Below, piece by piece: positions 1-4,920 of a stretch of DNA of 9,885 nt (the stretch's first letter is position 1; every line of letters begins with the position of its first letter). A program made the position numbers and the translations under genes. The stretch comes from JBEBBU01 sp041158225 (GTDB taxonomy: Bacteria; Pseudomonadota; Gammaproteobacteria; Methylococcales; Methylococcaceae): positions 1-9,885 of the forward strand of contig JBEBBU010000104.1 in the NCBI GenBank assembly GCA_041158225.1. The letters run 5' to 3'. A model generated the notes under the pieces. The model was not told the DNA's origin and did not search any database. It worked only from the letters and a program-made list of their open reading frames with translations.

Positions 1-75
1 TGGTTCGGAGGAATAAAAAAACTGTGCCACCCGTTCCAGCCAGCCTCGGGCATCAGCCATCTGCGCTTCACTCAT
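1..75 (-). CDS. corC: CorC/YbeX-like cation-efflux family protein (5' end only)
   Basis: Only the first 25 codons are present; the gene runs off the window edge. The translation begins MSEAQMADARGWLERVAQFF and ends in a YSSEP stretch. This resembles the N-terminus of proteobacterial CorC/YbeX, where a hydrophobic-aromatic helix is followed by a (G/S)EP turn just before the paired CBS domains, which lie outside the window. CorC/YbeX family members are linked to magnesium/cobalt efflux and, in E. coli, to ribosome maturation. The assignment rests mainly on position: miaB-ybeZ-ybeY-ybeX is a conserved order, and the next gene is usually lnt. The ATG is the first in-frame start after the ybeY stop, 24 nt downstream of it. 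The Shine-Dalgarno sequence is weak (GTGAG-like). Function is inferred from context and a short match, not from a domain. Confidence 0.7.
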   Translation of the reverse strand, partial: MSEAQMADARGWLERVAQFFYSSEP

Positions 76-99
76 GCGATTGACTCACGATACACCCGA

Positions 100-546
100 T
101 CATCCGTTACTATAAGGATCAGCATAACCCAAACCGTGCAGGATACAACACTCTTTGTTTTCCATGACTTCAGCATCAGCCGCAATAACATGATCGTATC
201 CCTGTAAATGCAGCATGCCGTGCACCACCATATGCGCCCAGTGTGCTTTCAGGGATTTGCCCTGCTCAGCAGCCTCCCTGCACACCACAGCAGCGCAGAT
301 GACAATATCCCCCAGCTGATCGTTGGGAACTCCCTCCGGTACCTCAAACGGGAAACTCAGTACATTGGTAGCCCCGGTTTTATGCCGATAAGCTTTATTG
401 AGTGAAGCACTTTCATCTTCATCCACCACACGGACAAGCACCTCGGCATCATCACCCTCATTGGCTGCATCCAGCCACGCATGGATCTCGGATACTTCTG
501 GCACATCATCCCTGTGACAGGCCAACTGCATTTCAAGCGTGATCAA
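100..546 (-). CDS. ybeY: Endoribonuclease YbeY (rRNA maturation / 70S quality control)
   Basis: YbeY is a single-strand-specific, zinc-dependent RNase needed for 16S rRNA 3'-end maturation and late ribosome quality control in the cytoplasm. The 148-aa product is close to the usual 150-160 aa. The family signature HGMLHLQGYDH (residues 109-119) supplies the three metal ligands His109, His113 and His119. The upstream TNVLSFPFEVP block (60-70) and Arg54 match the conserved substrate cleft. The start is TTG, not ATG: codon 1 overlaps the ybeZ stop by 4 nt, and an AGGGGGG Shine-Dalgarno sits 7 nt upstream. Residues 2-9 (ITLEMQLA) align with the N-terminus of E. coli YbeY, so the in-frame ATG at 531 would remove conserved sequence. 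The gene is translationally coupled to ybeZ, whose product is a known YbeY partner in E. coli. The C-terminus ends shortly after the conserved LGY.DPY motif, so the protein is complete. Confidence 0.95.
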   Translation of the reverse strand: MITLEMQLACHRDDVPEVSEIHAWLDAANEGDDAEVLVRVVDEDESASLNKAYRHKTGATNVLSFPFEVPEGVPNDQLGDIVICAAVVCREAAEQGKSLKAHWAHMVVHGMLHLQGYDHVIAADAEVMENKECCILHGLGYADPYSNG

Positions 547-1553
547 CCGTTTTCCCCCCTAACACTGCCATGACTCTCATCCCAGGCTTCATAGGCCGCG
601 ACTATACGCTGAACCAGCGGGTGCCGAACCACATCACGGGTAGTAAAATGTGTAAAACTGATACCTTCAATATTCTGCAGCACTTCCATCACATGCCTCA
701 ATCCGGAATCCCGGCTTCTTGGCAGGTCAATCTGGGTCACATCACCTGTAATGACCGCCTTGGAACCAAAGCCTACCCGGGTCAGAAACATCTTGATTTG
801 CTCTTGGGTGGTATTTTGCGCCTCATCCAGAATGATGAAAGAATCATTAAGCGTTCTACCGCGCATGAAAGCCAGAGGAGCAACTTCGATGACATGCCGT
901 TCCATCAGCTTGGCGACACGCTCGAAGCCCATCATTTCATAAAGAGCATCATAGAGTGGGCGCAGGTAGGGATCGACTTTCTGCGCCAGATCACCCGGCA
1001 GAAAACCCAGCTTCTCCCCAGCTTCCACAGCTGGTCTTGCGAGTATCAGCCGTTTAACCCTGTCCTGCTCCAGTGCCTCTACCGCACAAGCCACGGCAAG
1101 ATAGGTCTTGCCTGTACCCGCAGGTCCGATACCAAAATTGATATCGCATGCGGCAATCCGCTCGAGATAGCGCAGCTGGTTACTGCCACGCGCCCGGATG
1201 AGACAGCGGCGGGTACGGATAATGGCATCATCAGGCGTATCCTGAAACCCTTCCGACTTTGTCCTTTCCTCAGCCGCCAGCAAGGCATCAAGGTGGGAAC
1301 GCTGCATGGCAAGATGCACCTGCTCCGAAGTGAGTGGCTCAGATTCCGTCAGGGCATAAAGACTTTTCAGCAGTTCATGACACAGGGCTACATCATCGGG
1401 TTCCCCCTTGAGTATGAACTCATGTCCCCTGCCGGCAATTTCCACCCCCAATCGCTGCTCTATCTGCTGCAGATGACTGTTGAATGGTCCGGCCAGATCC
1501 TGCAGCCTTTTCGCATTTTCTGGTTTAAGTTGTAGTGTCAGGTTCACGGGCAT
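543..1553 (-). CDS. ybeZ: PhoH-like ATPase YbeZ/PhoL
   Basis: This is a 336-aa PhoH-family NTPase (E. coli YbeZ is about 346 aa). The family couples ATP hydrolysis to RNA metabolism, and YbeZ works with YbeY in rRNA processing. The N-terminal ~100 residues form the KH-like/PhoH N-domain (SNQLRYLERI at 124-133 leads into the ATPase core). The Walker A motif GPAGTGKT spans 143-150, LARPAVEAGEKLGFLPGD (171-188) is a PhoH hallmark, and the Walker B FIILDEAQN spans 239-247. The conserved TGDVTQIDLP (269-278) and VVRHPLVQRI (308-317) follow. The ATG has a good GGAGGG 8 nt upstream. It lies 26 nt after the miaB stop and overlaps ybeY by 4 nt. Nothing is missing or frameshifted. In the literature phoL is an alternative symbol for this gene. 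Confidence 0.96.
   Translation of the reverse strand: MPVNLTLQLKPENAKRLQDLAGPFNSHLQQIEQRLGVEIAGRGHEFILKGEPDDVALCHELLKSLYALTESEPLTSEQVHLAMQRSHLDALLAAEERTKSEGFQDTPDDAIIRTRRCLIRARGSNQLRYLERIAACDINFGIGPAGTGKTYLAVACAVEALEQDRVKRLILARPAVEAGEKLGFLPGDLAQKVDPYLRPLYDALYEMMGFERVAKLMERHVIEVAPLAFMRGRTLNDSFIILDEAQNTTQEQIKMFLTRVGFGSKAVITGDVTQIDLPRSRDSGLRHVMEVLQNIEGISFTHFTTRDVVRHPLVQRIVAAYEAWDESHGSVRGENG
554..560 (-). promoter_or_regulatory. Ribosome-binding site for ybeY (supports TTG start)
   Basis: AGGGGGG on the minus strand lies 7 nt upstream of the TTG at 546-544, inside the last codons of ybeZ. It fixes the TTG rather than the internal ATG at 531 as the start. Confidence 0.8.
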
Positions 1554-1579
1554 TCCTTTTTCCCTCCAGTGGAATACCG

Positions 1580-2926
1580 TTAATCTGCGACTGTATCGCG
1601 GATTTGCAAGTGGCCGCGCAGGGAGTTTGGCATGGCATCCGTAATCAGCACATCGACAAAATGTCCGACCAGCCTTGAGCTCCCCACAAAATTGACTACA
1701 CGGTTGTTTTCGGTACGCCCGCTCAGTTCCTGCATGTCCTTGCGCGACAGCCCCTCAACCAGAACGCGCTGGATACTACCGATCATGGATCTGGAAATGG
1801 CCATAGCCTGCTGATTGACAAGAGCCTGCAGGCGCGACAGGCGCTCCTTCTTGACGGCCACAGGCACATCGTCAGGCAGTTCGGCAGCAGGCGTTCCAGG
1901 CCGGGGGCTGAACAGGAAACTGAATGAATGATCAAAACCAAGCTGGGCAATCAGATCCATGGTCTGCTGAAAATCTTCTTCACTCTCTCCCGGAAAACCC
2001 ACAATGAAATCAGATGAGAGGCTGATATTGGGTCTCAGCTGACGCAGACGGGCTATCCTGCCAATATAGTCCTCGATAGTATGACCACGCTTCATGCGTG
2101 CAAGAACGCGGTTACTGCCACTCTGGACGGGCAAATGCAGATGGTCAACCAGTTCAGGAATTTCGCCGTAGGCCTCAATGAGGCTGTCAGAGAATTCTAC
2201 AGGGTGGGAGGTGGTGAAGCGTATCCTTTCAATACCGTTAATAGCCGCCACATGATGCAGCAGCAACGCCAGATCAGCTTCCTCTCCTTCACCCATATCA
2301 CCGCGGTAGGCATTGACGTTCTGCCCGAGAAGATTGACCTCCCGAACACCCTGCACTGCCAGCTGGGTAATCTCGCTGATAATATCAGCCATTGGGCGAC
2401 TGACTTCCTCACCTCGGGTATAGGGGACTACACAGAAGGTACAGTACTTGCTGCAACCTTCCATAATAGAGACATGTGCTTTCGGACCTTCAGCCCTGGG
2501 TTCCGGCAAGGCATCGAACTTTTCCATATCCGGAAAAGATACATCAATGACAGGGTGACGTTCACGCCGGAATGCTTCCAGCATGTCAGGCAGGCGGTGC
2601 AGTGTCTGCGGCCCGAATACAAGATCCACAATAGGTGCACGCTGTTGTAACGCTTCACCTTCCTGGCTGGCAACACACCCTCCCACGCCCACAATGAGAT
2701 TGGGATTTTTCTGTTTATAGGGTTTGAGGCGTCCCAGTTCCGAGAAAACCTTTTCCTGTGCCTTTTCCCTGATGGAACAGGTATTCAGGAGTATCATGTC
2801 AGCCTCGCCGGGATGGCTGGTAAGTTCAAACCCGTGCGATTCCCGAAGTACATCCTCCATTTTGCTGGAGTCGTATTCGTTCATCTGGCATCCAAATGTC
2901 TCAATATACAGTTTCTGTGTTGTCAT
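1580..2926 (-). CDS. miaB: tRNA-2-methylthio-N6-dimethylallyladenosine synthase MiaB
   Basis: MiaB is a radical-SAM methylthiotransferase that converts i6A37 to ms2i6A37 in tRNAs reading UNN codons. It uses two 4Fe-4S clusters and SAM. All three expected parts are visible in the 448-aa product. The N-terminal MTTase domain opens with KLYIETFGCQMNEYDS and has cluster ligands Cys13, Cys50 and Cys84. The radical-SAM domain carries Cys158, Cys162 and Cys165 (EGCSKYCTFC), followed by VVPYTRGEEVSRP. A TRAM domain covers roughly residues 380-445. NEYDS and CSIREKA favour MiaB over RimO or MtaB. The ATG overlaps the rhomboid stop as ATGA, and I see no convincing Shine-Dalgarno (the upstream bases are CTGATCCTCCGAC), so initiation probably depends on coupling. 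ybeZ follows 26 nt downstream, the canonical order. MiaB is intact, with no odd composition. Confidence 0.97.
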   Translation of the reverse strand: MTTQKLYIETFGCQMNEYDSSKMEDVLRESHGFELTSHPGEADMILLNTCSIREKAQEKVFSELGRLKPYKQKNPNLIVGVGGCVASQEGEALQQRAPIVDLVFGPQTLHRLPDMLEAFRRERHPVIDVSFPDMEKFDALPEPRAEGPKAHVSIMEGCSKYCTFCVVPYTRGEEVSRPMADIISEITQLAVQGVREVNLLGQNVNAYRGDMGEGEEADLALLLHHVAAINGIERIRFTTSHPVEFSDSLIEAYGEIPELVDHLHLPVQSGSNRVLARMKRGHTIEDYIGRIARLRQLRPNISLSSDFIVGFPGESEEDFQQTMDLIAQLGFDHSFSFLFSPRPGTPAAELPDDVPVAVKKERLSRLQALVNQQAMAISRSMIGSIQRVLVEGLSRKDMQELSGRTENNRVVNFVGSSRLVGHFVDVLITDAMPNSLRGHLQIRDTVAD

Positions 2927-3642
2927 GTCGGAGGATCAGAAGGTTCATCAGTCTCATCAACGGGCAGACGCGAGTTCAGCAGAAATAGCCGGTAAGCAAG
3001 CATACCGGTAATAAATCCACCCAGATGCCCCCACCAGGCAACTTCTGCATGCATATGCCCCGCCGCAGACAGGCCATTGGTGGCCTTGTACATCTGTATG
3101 AGTACCCAGATGCCCAGAAAAGCAATGGCAGGCACCTGAACGAACAGAGGAAGGAAGAAAACCCAGATCACCAGACGGGCTCTGGGGTAAAGGAAAAAAT
3201 AAGCACCCATCACACCGGCAATAGCGCCTGAAGCACCAATCGTGGGGATATTGGATTCAGGCATGAAATAGATCTGCATGACACCTGCCACCAGGCCGCA
3301 CAGCAGGTAGAAAACCAGAAAACGGACTGATCCCATCCTGTCCTCGACATTGTCCCCGAATATCCACAGCAGCCAGATATTGGAAATCAGATGCAGCCAG
3401 CCTGAGTGCAGAAACATGCTGGTAAGATAAGGTGAGTAGTCATCCGCCGGATAACCGATCTGGGCAGCCCAGTCAGGGTAGGCAAAGCGGGCAGGCACCA
3501 GACCTCGCAGGTAGAAAAGACTCTGGACATCCTGAACCGGCAGATAGAGCGTGTAGAGAAACAGCGCGGCATTGACAATAATAAGCACCCAGGTCACCCA
3601 GGGTGTATATAGGCAGGGGATGGTATCCCGATATGGTATCAA
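2923..3642 (-). CDS. Rhomboid family intramembrane serine protease
   Basis: This 239-aa polytopic protein carries the rhomboid catalytic set. GASGAIAG (136-143) holds the nucleophile Ser138, WWGHLGGFITG (203-213) holds the general base His206, and HLISNIWLLWIFGDNVED (84-101) supplies the oxyanion-side His84 and Asn88. Six hydrophobic segments are apparent, giving the basic bacterial six-helix core without a cytosolic extension. The C-terminus is a short acidic Pro-rich tail. Bacterial rhomboids cut transmembrane substrates within the inner membrane; the substrate here is unknown. The start is TTG (bases 3642-3640), with GGGGAG 8 nt upstream. The resulting N-terminus MIPYRDTIP matches the IP-x-RD-x-P opening typical of this subfamily, so TTG is preferred. 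The stop overlaps the miaB ATG by 4 nt, and the gene begins 5 nt after the upstream membrane protein ends. A second His pair (H196, H198) precedes the catalytic His, of unknown significance. Confidence 0.93.
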   Translation of the reverse strand: MIPYRDTIPCLYTPWVTWVLIIVNAALFLYTLYLPVQDVQSLFYLRGLVPARFAYPDWAAQIGYPADDYSPYLTSMFLHSGWLHLISNIWLLWIFGDNVEDRMGSVRFLVFYLLCGLVAGVMQIYFMPESNIPTIGASGAIAGVMGAYFFLYPRARLVIWVFFLPLFVQVPAIAFLGIWVLIQMYKATNGLSAAGHMHAEVAWWGHLGGFITGMLAYRLFLLNSRLPVDETDEPSDPPT

Positions 3643-3647
3643 GCGCT

Positions 3648-4541
3648 TTACTCCCCAAGGGAAGACAGTTTTTTCCTAAGATGCAGCAATGTATCACATG
3701 CGCCAAGTGTTGCCATCATCACCATCGTCGCAACCGGAAACAATGCGATACCCATATACGGTGGCACGGCCAGAAACCAGGGCCAGCGGGCCCGATCCAC
3801 GACCATATGCAGCACGGCAAGCCCAAGAAATGCATAGGGAAAACTGAGCAGAACCATGAGGTCCTTCTGAACTTCACTTTTCCAGAAGCCAGCTGCAACG
3901 ATAAGTAAGGGAAGAATCAGGTTGCCGGCTAATGGCAGTGTCATGGCCTGATAAAGCGCAGCAAAATCAGTCCTGCCATCCAGAATACGTCGCATCCAGC
4001 AACCCAGCAGCAGTGACCCGAAACTTATCATGCCGAGCAGGGTGGCAACCAGGCCACTCATGATCATGAGCGTGCCATCATCTTCAAATCCTTGCAGCCC
4101 TGCACCGGGGACACCCTTGATGGCACGCTCCAGCCAGCCCTGCCAAAACTGCATGGCATTGCCGCTTACCCATTCCAGAATGACAACACCTGATGCCAGC
4201 ATTCCTGTCATTACAGCAAGTGCCTGCCCAAGACCACCATCGCGCAACCTGATGGCAGCGACAGCCACCACCGGCGTCAGCATGACCACCAGTGGCAGTT
4301 CAAGTCCAGGCCTGCCCGGAATGAAACTGGCACCAACCGCAGCGCTGGCAAGCATGATCACGATCATGCCCAGATGCATCAACCTGCCGCCACTTTGCAG
4401 TAAAAAAGCAAGAAGAGCCAGCGCCATCAGCGTTGCAGGCATAAAATAGAGCGAGAACAGCACAAAAAAACCGAGCACGCCGTATGCGTGCCACCACGAA
4501 CGACCGACATATGCGGCCAGATCCCTGAATATTTCACGCAT
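3648..4541 (-). CDS. Multi-pass inner-membrane protein, DUF2232/YybS-like
   Basis: The 297-aa product is almost entirely hydrophobic, with about eight predicted membrane segments and short loops. The longest soluble stretch is around residues 125-155 (contains EWVSGNAMQFWQGWLERAIKG), followed by GFEDDGTLMIMSG. The architecture, the mid-protein R-x-L-DGR element before TMs 6-8 and the C-terminal LGACDTLLHLRKKL (compare the D-x-x-x-x-x-R ending of the family) suggest the proteobacterial DUF2232/YybS group of uncharacterised membrane proteins. I recognise this from general pattern rather than a diagnostic motif. The ATG has only a weak upstream ribosome-binding region (CTAGCCCGTCTATCG) and lies 25 nt after the small membrane gene. 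The rhomboid TTG starts 5 nt after its stop, and the rhomboid Shine-Dalgarno is embedded in its last codons, so the two are co-translated. Function is unknown. Confidence 0.75.
   Translation of the reverse strand: MREIFRDLAAYVGRSWWHAYGVLGFFVLFSLYFMPATLMALALLAFLLQSGGRLMHLGMIVIMLASAAVGASFIPGRPGLELPLVVMLTPVVAVAAIRLRDGGLGQALAVMTGMLASGVVILEWVSGNAMQFWQGWLERAIKGVPGAGLQGFEDDGTLMIMSGLVATLLGMISFGSLLLGCWMRRILDGRTDFAALYQAMTLPLAGNLILPLLIVAAGFWKSEVQKDLMVLLSFPYAFLGLAVLHMVVDRARWPWFLAVPPYMGIALFPVATMVMMATLGACDTLLHLRKKLSSLGE
3651..3656 (-). promoter_or_regulatory. Ribosome-binding site for the rhomboid gene (supports TTG start)
   Basis: GGGGAG lies 8 nt upstream of the TTG at 3642-3640 and within the last codons of the upstream membrane-protein gene. 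The next in-frame ATG would delete the first membrane helices. Confidence 0.75.
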
Positions 4542-4566
4542 CGATAGACGGGCTAGCCTGCAAACG

Positions 4567-4905
4567 TTAGCGGGGTTTCAATGGATAACGTCGTTCCAGA
4601 TCATCCACAAAGCGGACAACCTGCTTAATGCCTCCCCGAAGCATGCCTTTGGGCGACTTTTCTGCCCAACTGATAATACGCTTCTCACTATTCGGCCATA
4701 GTATCAGGCCGCCCGCTACCACAAACGGAAAACCAATAATTCCGGGCAGGATAAAACCGGCAACCCCCACGGTAAACAGCATCCAGCCCACATCCTTGGG
4801 CAGTGCTTCTATCCTGTGTAACTGGGATATCAGTGGATCCTCAACCACGACTGGAAGACCTGAGACCTGTTCCTCGCGTCTGGTATCCTGATGCTCGCTG
4901 TTCAT
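4567..4905 (-). CDS. Small two-helix membrane protein downstream of the ATPase pair
   Basis: This is a 112-aa protein with three parts. A charged soluble N-terminus (residues 1-35) is followed by a hydrophobic hairpin introduced by LPKDVGW (35-41) and turned at LPGIIGFPF (53-61), then a basic amphipathic C-terminus containing GGIKQVVRFVDDLERRYP (91-108). The Gly/Pro-rich turn between two short helices resembles the PGPGW-type putative transmembrane proteins, but I cannot confirm the family. The reading frame stays open from a GTG at 4917. I chose the ATG at 4905 because GGAGGT lies 4 nt upstream of it and overlaps the GTG. It starts 15 nt after the stop of the degenerate ATPase, so the ATPases and this protein are probably made together. 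A role as an accessory subunit is inference from that linkage. No catalytic or metal-ligand residues stand out. Confidence 0.82.
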   Translation of the reverse strand: MNSEHQDTRREEQVSGLPVVVEDPLISQLHRIEALPKDVGWMLFTVGVAGFILPGIIGFPFVVAGGLILWPNSEKRIISWAEKSPKGMLRGGIKQVVRFVDDLERRYPLKPR

Positions 4906-4909
4906 TGCT

Positions 4910-4915
4910 ACCTCC
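4910..4915 (-). promoter_or_regulatory. Ribosome-binding site for the 112-aa membrane protein (decides ATG over GTG)
   Basis: GGAGGT sits 4 nt before the ATG at 4905-4903. The upstream in-frame GTG at 4917-4915 overlaps this element, so it is unlikely to be the start. Confidence 0.75.
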
Positions 4916-4920
4916 ACCGT

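Noticed and set aside
570..1535. Long open frame on the plus strand (321 codons) opposite ybeZ
   Set aside because: It lies entirely antisense to a gene with complete PhoH motifs. Its translation shows no family motif, and long antisense frames arise from codon bias.
1554..1579. Possible promoter or terminator between miaB and ybeZ
   Set aside because: The gap is only 26 nt and is occupied mainly by the ybeZ ribosome-binding site. No hairpin with a T-run is visible.
2081..2650. 189-codon plus-strand open frame opposite miaB
   Set aside because: It is antisense to the radical-SAM domain of an unambiguous MiaB and has no independent support.
4352..4369. Perfect inverted repeat GCATGATC-AC-GATCATGC
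   Set aside because: It sits inside a membrane-protein coding region and encodes Met-Ile-Val-Ile-Met, which produces the symmetry. There is no promoter context or second copy, so an operator is not supported.
4906..4917. Upstream GTG start for the small membrane protein
   Set aside because: The GTG overlaps the GGAGGT ribosome-binding site that serves the ATG at 4905.
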